Assembly: GCA_016882345.1 (NCBI GenBank)
Contig: VGQR01000116.1
Coordinates: 1-6,508, forward strand
Reading direction: 5' to 3'
Length of the DNA: 6,508 nt
Source of the DNA: Cyanobacteria bacterium K_DeepCast_35m_m2_023
GTDB taxonomy: Bacteria > Cyanobacteriota > Cyanobacteriia > PCC-6307 > Cyanobiaceae
Part shown: positions 1 through 5,859 of the stretch, piece by piece
Numbering within the stretch: position 1 is the first letter of the stretch
Layout: each line of letters opens with the position of its first letter
Notes under the pieces: generated by a model
The model's input: the letters and a program-made list of their open reading frames with translations, nothing else
Databases searched by the model: none
What the model was told of the DNA's origin: nothing
Program-made: the position numbers and the translations under genes

Positions 1-13
1 TCGATGCATTATG

Positions 14-46
14 TCCCTGTGCACATCAGTGTGTGCAGGGATTTTT
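14..46 (+). terminator. Rho-independent terminator for a + strand gene off the left edge
   Basis: A 12-bp stem (arms 14-25 and 30-41, two G-U wobbles) closes a TCAG tetraloop and is followed at once by TTTTT at 42-46. The wobbles and the T-run are only favourable when the + strand is transcribed; read on the minus strand the wobbles become A-C mismatches and no T-run follows. It therefore most likely ends a rightward gene lying before position 1. It touches the stop codon of the convergent lipoprotein gene (TAA at 45-47), so it may also block read-through between the two. Confidence 0.6.
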
Positions 47-758
47 AGTTCGCTTTGAACGCAATATCAAGTTTTGCAATCTGTCTATATTCGCGAATGC
101 TTGCCAGGGGCAGGCGAGCTTGAAGCATAACGGCTTTAACTTCATTGGTTTTAGTATTCATTTTTTTGCGATAGTTTATATTTTGAGCTTGGCCCGCTTG
201 GATGTTTAGAGGTAGAAGTAATGGTTTTAACATTGCAAAATCATCTTGATCAACAAAAGATATCTCTAATGAAGAATTTTTGCTAATAAAGAGGTCTTCG
301 AAATCCTGCGTAGAAATTTTGACGCGTTGAATTGTTGCATTGATGATTAAATCTCCGCCGTTGCCGCCATTACTACTCTCGTCGTTATATTTTGCAGCAG
401 TTTTTAGAAGTACTTTATTTCCGTTTTTGAGTATCACTAATTGAGACCCTGAAAGTTCGTTTCTCAGCAGTTCTTGAGACTGTAGATTTTTGTCTTGGGA
501 ATCAGCCTCTCGCCTATTGACGATATCATTGCAAGAAGGCAAGTCAGTGCGTTCAGAAGACTTGCCAATAGTGCAGTCTCGCAAATTACCGTCTTCATCA
601 ACTTCTTGTCTGATTTTATCGCCGGTATCATTGTCAATGATAATGCCGCTTTCTTCTTGTGATGATCCGGATGTTCCGCCTTTAATGTTCCAGTTTCCGC
701 ATCCTGTTAGCCCGCAGGATATTGCCAAAAAAGCTATTATAGAATATGCTTTTTTCAT
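45..758 (-). CDS. Putative lipoprotein of unknown function, 237 aa
   Basis: The N-terminus is a lipoprotein signal peptide: two lysines at 2-3, a hydrophobic stretch at about 5-17 and a lipobox LTGC with Cys20 as the probable lipidated residue. Gly at +2 suggests no special retention signal. The mature start is Gly/Ser/Asp-rich and looks like a flexible linker (about 21-50), followed by two further cysteines in the DCTIG and PSCND segments. From about residue 105 to the end the alternating hydrophobic pattern suggests a beta-rich domain, with a Gly/Asn-rich loop SSNGGNGGD in it. I recognise no family. The start is ATG at 756-758 with no clear Shine-Dalgarno sequence. It lies 33 nt after the 320-aa exported protein on the same strand, so the two are probably co-transcribed and act in the same envelope compartment. 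Base composition is much more AT-rich than the right part of the window. Confidence 0.8.
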   Translation of the reverse strand: MKKAYSIIAFLAISCGLTGCGNWNIKGGTSGSSQEESGIIIDNDTGDKIRQEVDEDGNLRDCTIGKSSERTDLPSCNDIVNRREADSQDKNLQSQELLRNELSGSQLVILKNGNKVLLKTAAKYNDESSNGGNGGDLIINATIQRVKISTQDFEDLFISKNSSLEISFVDQDDFAMLKPLLLPLNIQAGQAQNINYRKKMNTKTNEVKAVMLQARLPLASIREYRQIAKLDIAFKAN

Positions 759-776
759 AGTAGAATGTCAATACCA

Positions 777-806
777 CTTATATTATCAGATCTACGAGGC
801 TGCCAA
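777..806 (-). promoter_or_regulatory. Possible internal promoter for the lipoprotein gene
   Basis: On the minus strand, TTGGCA (801-806) and TATAAG (777-782) each match the sigma-70 consensus at five of six positions and are separated by 18 nt. The -35 element falls inside the 3' end of the upstream coding region and the -10 element in the 33-nt gap. Transcription would begin roughly 12-16 nt before the lipoprotein ATG, giving a very short leader. In AT-rich DNA such matches are common, so this is only a candidate. Confidence 0.3.
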
Positions 807-1754
807 GCTGTCCCATGCCGATCTTCGGGCTATCCGTTCAGCAGCAGCGGCTTGATTAGTTCGAGCAACTTTTGCCGCCGCCGCCGCTGCTCTGGCAGCT
901 CTGGCTGCGGCTTCTGTTCGACGAATGGCCTCAAGTCTTGCACGTTCTTCGGCTTGGGCCTGAGCAATTTCAGCTTTTAATTGACCATCACATTGCTTGA
1001 AGGCCGCATTGGCAATGTCAGAAAGTTTTTTGATTGTTTTTTCTGAATTGTCAAAAATTGATATCTCTTCGCTTGTGTTTTTGATGTAAGTATCAAGAGC
1101 ACTGGCGACCGGCTCGGCATCCTCAAACATCCATTCGGAGCACATTGATGCAAGACGCTGTGCTTGGCGTTGCGCGTCTTTCAAGAGTTTTTGTGTTAAG
1201 CGGTTGTCTAGTGCACGATCAGCAGTGCGGGACTCGCCCATGCTGAGTCCTGAGGTAGCTTGCAGCTCGCTCGCAAAAGCTGCCGCTTTATTTCTGTCTT
1301 CAGTGACGTATAGCATTATTTTGGGGTTGAAATTCTTGTCTACGTATCCGATCGAAAACTGATGCGATTCGACTCTGTCACTGGTAGCATCTTTAACCCA
1401 GTTGGGGAGTTTGCTCCATGGCTGCCACCAGGGGATTGCCTTTTCGTAAAGAGCTAGATTTTCATTCATTTTAAGTGAGTTCTTGCTGGCTAATGCAATA
1501 AAGACAATTTGCTGGGGCTGAATCCTCACTTGCCTGGAGCCCTTGGGTATTAATGTTAGTACATCATCATTAAATAGCGCGGTGCACTTTTCCTGATATA
1601 ATGAGTCCATCAAAAATCCGCATTTGCCATCAAAGCTGTATGTTGCAGCTGATGTGAGGCTATTTATCTCAAGAGAAACGGTTGCTAATCCCAGGGCAAA
1701 TGCCAAGGATATTTTATGGAAGTTTGTTTTGAAATGGGTGAATGTCTTATGCAT
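792..1754 (-). CDS. Secreted protein of unknown function with an Ala/Arg-rich coiled tail, 320 aa
   Basis: Residues 1 to about 37 form a Sec-type signal peptide: a basic region with several Lys and His, a hydrophobic core at about 15-28 and a likely cleavage site near LTSAA (33-37). The mature protein has a beta-rich region (about 40-170) with two nearby cysteines (45 and 57) and a Trp cluster PWWQPW at 108-113. The segment at about 130-170, a strand pair followed by a helix (HQFSIGYVDK, then AAAFASELQ), recalls PH-like domains, but this is a fold-level guess. Residues 180-260 are helical, with Cys205 and Cys255. The tail (about 260-312) is a charged Ala/Arg/Glu-rich helix, probably coiled coil, containing a run of six alanines. 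No catalytic motif was seen. It lies upstream of the lipoprotein gene in an apparent two-gene operon. Confidence 0.75.
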   Translation of the reverse strand: MHKTFTHFKTNFHKISLAFALGLATVSLEINSLTSAATYSFDGKCGFLMDSLYQEKCTALFNDDVLTLIPKGSRQVRIQPQQIVFIALASKNSLKMNENLALYEKAIPWWQPWSKLPNWVKDATSDRVESHQFSIGYVDKNFNPKIMLYVTEDRNKAAAFASELQATSGLSMGESRTADRALDNRLTQKLLKDAQRQAQRLASMCSEWMFEDAEPVASALDTYIKNTSEEISIFDNSEKTIKKLSDIANAAFKQCDGQLKAEIAQAQAEERARLEAIRRTEAAARAARAAAAAAKVARTNQAAAAERIARRSAWDSLAAS

Positions 1755-1822
1755 GCTTTGGGCGTTGGTGATCAGATTGTTAAACCATGCGTTTGCAATG
1801 GTGCTTCCTGGCTTGTGTTCCT

Positions 1823-1838
1823 AGGAGGTTTGCCTCCT
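1823..1838. repeat. Small inverted repeat in the leader of the exported-protein operon
   Basis: AGGAGG-TTTG-CCTCCT is a perfect 6-bp stem with a 4-nt loop. Read on the + strand it is followed by GATTTT, so it could be a weak terminator of rightward transcription. Read on the minus strand it lies about 70-85 nt before the ATG of the 320-aa protein, inside its presumed leader, and contains an AGGAGG that is paired within the stem. No ATG lies at a usable distance from that AGGAGG on the minus strand. The role is unknown. Confidence 0.4.
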
Positions 1839-1915
1839 GATTTTGGTATCAAGCATAGACATTTGGCTAACATCTTGATGCCTGATCTAGGCTGCGGTAA
1901 AGAGGGAGCCTTCAA

Positions 1916-1921
1916 ATTATA
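1916..1921 (-). promoter_or_regulatory. Consensus -10 box, possible promoter of the exported-protein operon
   Basis: A perfect TATAAT is present on the minus strand, about 160 nt before the start codon of the 320-aa protein. No TTGACA-like element lies at 16-18 nt; the bases there are GC-rich. If used, it would give a leader of about 150 nt that includes the 1823-1838 hairpin. Support is the -10 box and its position only. Confidence 0.3.
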
Positions 1922-1943
1922 GTCCTAATCCCTATTGCGCGCC

Positions 1944-1968
1944 CCTTGCGCTGGGTCTTTCAGCAAGG
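1944..1968. repeat. Imperfect hairpin
   Basis: CCTTGC at 1944-1949 pairs with GCAAGG at 1963-1968, and an inner GCTG/CAGC pairing is also possible with a 2-nt bulge. No T-run follows on either strand, so it does not look like a simple terminator. It lies upstream of the TATAAT box of the exported-protein operon and could equally be chance. Confidence 0.3.
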
Positions 1969-2169
1969 CATTGGCATTAAATTATATGAAGGCGATTGTG
2001 CTGTTGTCTAGATTTAGTTTTCCGTTGTCTTTGGCTGGCTTGCGTGGGAACCTGTTGCGCAAAATTTTTGCCGACTTCATCTTTCTGTCGCTATGTTTCG
2101 CGACTAGCTAGCTGCCGTGAGTCAAGATCGAAGTCCCTCACCTCACTACACGCAGGAGACCCTTGGTTG

Positions 2170-2730
2170 TTACTCGGAACTGTGCATGGACTGATTCCAC
2201 AAAGTAGCAGTCACCGGGTTGTGATGCAGTCGTACAGCGGCTTTGAGTGATCGGTAGCGGTCGTTGAACTCACCTCGCAGAGTCGATCCCAGTTGGACAC
2301 GTCTGATCACAATGCCATCACAAAGAATATGACCTGCAAAGGGGCACAGGCCTGTTTTCACCAGGCAGCCGCTTGCTCCGGTGATCATGCCGAGCGGCTG
2401 GGTGAGGCAGGTGACGCGGTAGGCCTGCTGTCCCTTGTGATCGATCAGGATGCTGTCGCTCTTGAGGTCCTTGACGTGGACTCACTCGCCCCGGTGCAAC
2501 CGCCGCAGGCCCTCAATCACCTCAGGGTCTGTCTGAAGGCCGCGCTGGTTCAGATGGGTGACAGCCTGATCCAGGAGCTCAGGCGCGTCCTGCAGTTGCT
2601 CCCGAGCTTGCGCCAGCAGGACAGGAGGGCCTGGTGGCTTTGGATTGCCGTTCAGCGTCGAGAGGGCAATCGCCACCCGCTGGTAGGTGTCGATGAATCG
2701 TTGGCTGTCGAGGCGGTTCAGCACAGTCAT
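2170..2730 (-). pseudogene. Unknown 186-codon ORF interrupted by one in-frame TGA
   Basis: An ATG at 2728-2730 opens an 82-codon frame ending at TGA (2482-2484); the same frame then continues for 103 codons to TAA at 2170-2172. The text reads through naturally: before the stop EGLRRLHRGE, after it VHVKDLKSDSILIDHKGQQ, and on to TGASGCLVKTGLC and PFAGHILCDGIVIRRVQLG. This suggests one protein of about 186 aa with a single nonsense mutation, perhaps at a former Trp (TGG to TGA). The N-terminal half is predicted helical and the C-terminal half strand-rich, with closely spaced cysteines (C-x6-C-x7-C) that might bind metal. I do not recognise the family. It starts 14 nt after the DUF6880-like gene, so it was the third gene of that operon. 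A sequencing error at one base would restore it; the 82-aa product alone could also be made. Confidence 0.5.
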
Positions 2731-2744
2731 GGTGTGAAGATCGA

Positions 2745-4250
2745 TCAGGCTCCAGTTGGGTTCTTTGGTGCAGGTGTGCCGTTGGGCTCCCGATCGGGAC
2801 TGTGCCCGAGTGCCTTGGCTTGACTCCAGAAGCCGCTCTTGCGGGCATGGTTGCTGCGAATGGCATCGATGTAAGGCGCGTGGGGTGTGATGGCACCCCA
2901 GTCGCTGATGCGTTGGCTCAGGAGCTGGCAGCTGTGCAGATGTTCGGCGGCGTAGCGATAGCGGCTCGAGCGCCCTTTTGAGAGGGTGAAGTCCACCATG
3001 CTGCGCAGAGCCACGGTGGCGGCCAGGGGGTGATCGGCACTGAGGCGCTCTGCCGCAGCGCTGAACAGGTCGTAGTGGTCGTCGCCAAACTCCTCCTGAC
3101 GCTCCAGCAGCAGCCGGGCGGCCTCGGCAGTCGCTGTGGGCCAGCTCAGCAGAAAATGCAGGCCCTGCACCGCATCGGTTGTTGCTGCCGCCAGCGCGAT
3201 CGCCCGTTGCTCGGCCTCCACGTCCTCGAAGTCCGGCAGCTCATGCAGATAGTCCTTCAGGTAAGAGCCCTGAAGCGTCTGCGTGAAACAGTCCCAGCGG
3301 GCGGCCTGCGCGTCTTCGAGGCGCCCAACCGCCTGCAGCACGGCGATGCGGGCATCCTCCCAGTCGAGGACTGGCCAGCCCGTGCGCTGGGGCGTGCCCT
3401 GCTCGATCGCCTGCAGGGCATCGCTGGGGCGGCCGGCTTTGAGCAGCTTTCGGGCGATGCCTGCGGCGATGCGTGGCATCTGTCGTTCGCGCTCACTGAA
3501 CTGGGCGATGTAACCGTCCACATCGCCGCGCGCCTGGGCCACCGCCTGCAGGCCATCCTTCACCGTCCATTGGCGTGCTTGCTCCGCCAGTTCATGGGCA
3601 TAGCGCGTGCCGCCGCTGACCCACATCACGGCCCGCCACTCATGGCGTGGTGGCACGGGCACGGGCTCTTGCCCCAGCTGCAGCAGCAGGGCCTGGAGCG
3701 CCGCCAGTCCGGCCGGCCCCAAAGCGTCGGCCAGGATCGCGATCAGATCGTCGTAGAGGCCGTAGCCGTTGCTGCAGTAGGCCTCAAACACCTGCTGAGC
3801 CAGCGCCGCCGGGTCAGGGCGGGCCGCCTGGGCCAGTGGGCCCAGGTGCCGGCAGGCGTCACGGAACACATCCCCCATCAGACCGTTGCTGTCGTCGCAG
3901 CGGCCGAGCACACTGTCGCCAAGCGTCAGAAAGTCCCAGAGCAGGGACAGTGCCTGCGCTGGGTCGGCCTGGGCGATCGGGCCGGTGATCGCCTCGCGCT
4001 GGATGCTGAGCTCCTTGGCGAGAGGTTTGATCGTCTTCCAGTCGAGAAAGGTGCGCGAACGCCCCACCGAGGCCAGCCGCTCGCGCACCAGCGACGCGGC
4101 ATCGGCCGGGTTCGCGCTGGAAGTGACCGAGAGCTTGAGTTGGCGTTTGAGCGCTGGATCGTTGCTCGCGAGCTCCAGCAGCAGATCGGCCAGGCGTTCC
4201 GGCCCCAGCGCGATCAGGCTCTGGCGGTCAAGGGCAGCGCGGCGCGGCAT
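2745..4250 (-). CDS. DUF6880-like helical protein, 501 aa
   Basis: The protein is almost entirely helical, rich in Ala, Leu and Arg, and resembles the bacterial DUF6880 family, whose biochemical role I do not know. Segments I associate with the family, from memory, are an N-terminal helix with LGPERLADLLLELAS (15-29), RTFLDWKTIKPLAKELSIQ (66-84), a conserved-looking CDDSNGLMGDVF (118-129) and a C-terminal HARKSGFWSQ ending at 477. The last 24 residues are Pro/Gly-rich and probably disordered. The helical pairs in the middle (about 220-400) resemble TPR-like repeats, which suggests a scaffold or binding protein. No signal peptide or membrane segment is seen, so it is likely cytoplasmic. The ATG at 4248-4250 follows a GGGGAG Shine-Dalgarno-like sequence nine bases upstream. 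The frame is intact although both operon neighbours are damaged. DUF6880 genes, as I recall, can sit beside SWIM zinc-finger genes; none is visible here. Confidence 0.8.
   Translation of the reverse strand: MPRRAALDRQSLIALGPERLADLLLELASNDPALKRQLKLSVTSSANPADAASLVRERLASVGRSRTFLDWKTIKPLAKELSIQREAITGPIAQADPAQALSLLWDFLTLGDSVLGRCDDSNGLMGDVFRDACRHLGPLAQAARPDPAALAQQVFEAYCSNGYGLYDDLIAILADALGPAGLAALQALLLQLGQEPVPVPPRHEWRAVMWVSGGTRYAHELAEQARQWTVKDGLQAVAQARGDVDGYIAQFSERERQMPRIAAGIARKLLKAGRPSDALQAIEQGTPQRTGWPVLDWEDARIAVLQAVGRLEDAQAARWDCFTQTLQGSYLKDYLHELPDFEDVEAEQRAIALAAATTDAVQGLHFLLSWPTATAEAARLLLERQEEFGDDHYDLFSAAAERLSADHPLAATVALRSMVDFTLSKGRSSRYRYAAEHLHSCQLLSQRISDWGAITPHAPYIDAIRSNHARKSGFWSQAKALGHSPDREPNGTPAPKNPTGA
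3196..3203. repeat. HIP1 octamer GCGATCGC
   Basis: An exact copy of the highly iterated palindrome of cyanobacteria lies inside the DUF6880-like gene. It has no known function but supports a cyanobacterial origin for this part of the window. Confidence 0.7.
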
Positions 4251-4265
4251 GGTGTGATGCTCCCC

Positions 4266-5399
4266 TCAGGTCGCCAGCAGGCAGGCCAGCAGCGGGGCCG
4301 GAATCACCCAGCAGCGATGCTCGGGGTCGAGGATAGATTTCGTGGTCATAATGCCGCGTCCGTAGCGCCCCTCCAGCACCAGGCCATCTTCCACCCATTT
4401 CGACTCGATCGGCACGGTGAAGCTTGAGGAGCCATTGATAGGAACCTTCACTGGACTGAGGTCGATATGCCTGGGCTCAAGGTCGAGGGCAGCCACGCCA
4501 GCAGAGGATCGGTGAGGTAGTGCTTGGCCTGGGTCTTGGGCAGAGCCCGGCCATCATCCAAGCGCCGGCGGCAGCGCAGCTGGGGCAGCGATTCGAGGGC
4601 AGCATCGGGATCCACATCGGCTCGCAGCCAGGCCAGTAGGTCACGTTGGTAGGGCCTGCTCACGGCCCCGAACCGGTGGTGTTCGGTGACCGCCCGCGGG
4701 AACCCCCCACAGCAGAGGTAGTCCTGCCAGGCGAGGTCGTAGGCGTCGATCTCGTAAGCCAGGGCAAGCAGTTCATCGGCAACGTCTGGTTCCATCAGCG
4801 CAGCAGGGTGGCGGCGCTCAGGCAGCGCGAGCTCTTGCCGTGTGACCAGCAGAAAATCGCGGAAGCTCATCGGCATCAGCTGGCGGATACGGCGGCGATC
4901 GCTGTTGCCCGCGCGGCCCGCCAGCAGGTTGGCCTCGATGTCTTCCTGGCTGACTCAGCGGCTGCCGGTGGCAATCACCGTGTCATCACCAAAAGCTGTG
5001 TTGTCGCGAGCTGCCTTGAAGGCGCTGGTCCATCCGGTGATTCCTGAGACCTCATCAAACAACCGGATTCGTGGTCGATTCCCCTCGTGATCGATGGAGC
5101 GGGTGAGCGACCGCGCCAGGGTGAGCAGGCGCCGAAGATCGCGGGCGCTTGACCATCGCAGGGTGCATGGATGATCTGGCGCTGATCAAGGTCGGAGCGC
5201 CTGCACAGCGCGGCGGCGGCCTCCAGCAGTGCCACGGTTTTGCCGATTCGCTGTGGTCCGGTCAGAACGACCAGCGATCCATCGATGGGATCGGTTGTGC
5301 TCCTGCCATGTTGTGGGGTCGCGTTTGGACGCTGCACTGCTCCACCAGGGGTTGGCCTCTGAGAGCAGCCGTCTCAGCTCGTCGTCACGGATGCTTCAT
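4266..5399 (-). pseudogene. Decayed AAA ATPase (COG1373-like, C-terminal DUF4143)
   Basis: Pieces of one ATPase are spread over three frames. In order: a probable ATG (5397-5399) followed by a 1-nt shift into IRDDELRRLLSEANPWW (from 5392); a shift near 5290 into the P-loop piece with Walker A GPQRIGKT (5236-5259) and HAPCDGQ; a shift at 5143-5150 into RDLRRLLTLARSLTR, Walker B RLFDE (Asp 5054-5056, Glu 5051-5053) and sensor-like VIATGSR; an in-frame TGA at 4955-4957; then LLAGRAGNSD, MPMSFRDF and LAWQDYLCCGGFPRAV. Family regions appear missing at about 4558-4577 (between SLPQL and DDGRALP) and at 4469-4487, where the frame shifts into HIDLSPV and the C-terminal DUF4143-type VPIESKWVEDG and TTKSILD, ending at TGA 4266. 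Family alignment is from memory. Intact members are DNA-independent-looking ATPases of unknown role. It ends 15 nt before the DUF6880-like gene. No full-length product is possible. Confidence 0.85.
4895..4902. repeat. HIP1 octamer GCGATCGC
   Basis: A second exact HIP1 copy, within the ATPase pseudogene. None was seen in the AT-rich left cassette, in line with a different origin for that part. Confidence 0.7.
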
Positions 5400-5402
5400 C
5401 TT

Positions 5403-5440
5403 TTAAAGCCCGCATCAGGGTAGGGGGTTTGGGGCTTTAA
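5403..5440. repeat. 9-bp inverted repeat enclosing a G-rich loop
   Basis: TTAAAGCCC at 5403-5411 is exactly complementary to GGGCTTTAA at 5432-5440, leaving a 20-nt loop that is G-rich on the + strand. It lies immediately before the start of the ATPase pseudogene, so it could be a hairpin or operator in its promoter region. No T-run follows on either strand, which argues against a terminator. Confidence 0.55.
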
Positions 5441-5536
5441 GGGCCGACGAGGGGGGGTTCAGCATTGAAAGGCCATCGAAGGCCGGGGGTTTTGAGGTGG
5501 TGAAGGCCATTGAGGTCGGGGCCTTGGCCGCTTCGT
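5405..5536. repeat. Degenerate short tandem repeats, period about 30-35 bp
   Basis: Four related units start near 5405, 5439, 5468 and 5503, each with the pattern A-A-(A)-G-G/C-C-C-N-N-C/T-G/C-A followed by a G-run and T-run. Units three and four are the closest: AAGGCCATCGAAGGCCGGGG versus AAGGCCATTGAGGTCGGGGC, offset by 34 nt. The others are much less similar. Frames through it have low-complexity, implausible products, so I regard it as non-coding. The role is unknown. Confidence 0.4.
5418..5457 (+). other. G-quadruplex-type motif
   Basis: On the + strand four G-runs of three to five (5418-5420, 5423-5427, 5431-5434, 5441-5443) are separated by loops of 2, 3 and 6 nt, fitting the usual G3+N1-7 pattern, and a further run of seven G follows at 5451-5457. 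The motif overlaps the 3' arm of the 5403-5440 inverted repeat, so hairpin and quadruplex would exclude each other. It lies between the minus-strand ATPase remnant and the + strand toxin-antitoxin pair. Confidence 0.45.
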
Positions 5537-5581
5537 CGGCACGTGCAGCCCGGCCGCTGGCTTCGAAGCTCCGATCTAAGC

Positions 5582-5600
5582 TGTACAGATTGAATGTACA
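5582..5600. promoter_or_regulatory. Probable autoregulatory operator of the toxin-antitoxin pair (paired TGTACA)
   Basis: Two perfect TGTACA palindromes (5582-5587 and 5595-5600) lie 13 bp apart centre to centre, ending four bases before the antitoxin ATG. The E. coli YefM-YoeB operator is known to consist of neighbouring palindromes with TGTACA cores bound by the YefM antitoxin. The antitoxin here is of the same Phd/YefM family, so binding by the antitoxin or the toxin-antitoxin complex would repress its own transcription. No good -35/-10 pair could be identified around it. Confidence 0.65.
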
Positions 5601-5604
5601 AATA

Positions 5605-5859
5605 ATGACCCAGGTGTCCGTGTCTCACCTGCGCCAGCACCTGCCTGCGTATCTCAAGCGGGTGCAGGAGGGTGAGGCCATCCAGATCACCTCCCGCGGC
5701 CGGGTGATCGCCCGGCTGGAGGCCGAGCACGATCCCGCCCAGACAGCCCGCGAGTGGTTGGAGAAGCTGAAGGGCCGGGTGACCCTGGTGGATGTGGTGT
5801 CGCCGATCGAGCCTGACCTGGCTGATGCCGCCTGGAGTGGTGATGTCGACCATCTGTGA
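5605..5859 (+). CDS. Phd/YefM-family antitoxin, 84 aa
   Basis: This is the labile DNA-binding antitoxin of a type II toxin-antitoxin pair. The N-terminal half has the typical Phd/YefM pattern: SVSHLRQHLPAYLKRVQEGE (helices), then the strand QITSRGRVIARLEA, which forms the dimeric DNA-binding fold. The C-terminal part, from about residue 45, is acidic (EPDLADAAWSGDVDHL at the end) and should wrap around and block the toxin. I chose ATG 5605 because the family match begins there; the open frame extends further upstream to 5497 but that part runs through the operator and repeat region. The length is usual for the family. There is no clear Shine-Dalgarno sequence. Its last 17 bases overlap the toxin gene, which suggests translational coupling. 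The TGTACA pair just upstream is the likely self-regulation site. Confidence 0.88.
   Translation: MTQVSVSHLRQHLPAYLKRVQEGEAIQITSRGRVIARLEAEHDPAQTAREWLEKLKGRVTLVDVVSPIEPDLADAAWSGDVDHL

Larger units (their letters stand above)
1755..2169. other. Gene-free stretch between the exported-protein operon and the decayed cluster
   Basis: No convincing coding region was found on either strand. Open frames here are short, cysteine-rich or without family features. The stretch holds the presumed 5' leader and promoter of the exported-protein operon, two small hairpins (1823-1838 and 1944-1968) and a CTAGCTAG palindrome at 2104-2111. I looked for tRNA arms and saw none. Composition changes within it, from the AT-rich left cassette to the GC-rich right part, so it may contain the boundary of an inserted segment. 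Confidence 0.5.

Noticed and set aside
1716..1922. + strand frame of 68 codons ending with a protein-like segment (GLPPDFGIKHRHLANIL)
   Set aside because: The first part overlaps the signal-peptide end of the 320-aa gene on the other strand and no domain is recognisable; it could be a relic but cannot be supported.
1982..2080. Minus-strand 32-aa basic peptide starting at ATG 2078-2080
   Set aside because: It is preceded by a weak purine stretch only, has no family feature and lies in a stretch where such short frames are expected by chance.
2100..2165. Possible tRNA or tRNA fragment as an integration site
   Set aside because: A GATCGAAGTC stretch resembles a T-loop, but no matching acceptor, D or anticodon stems could be built on either strand.
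3030..4427. Long + strand open frame (465 codons)
   Set aside because: It is antisense to the DUF6880-like gene in GC-rich DNA, is rich in Gln, Arg and His and has no family features; the minus-strand frame has the family segments.
5497..5604. Upstream extension of the antitoxin to 5497
   Set aside because: The extra 36 residues are low-complexity, pass through the repeat and operator, and precede the point where the family match begins.
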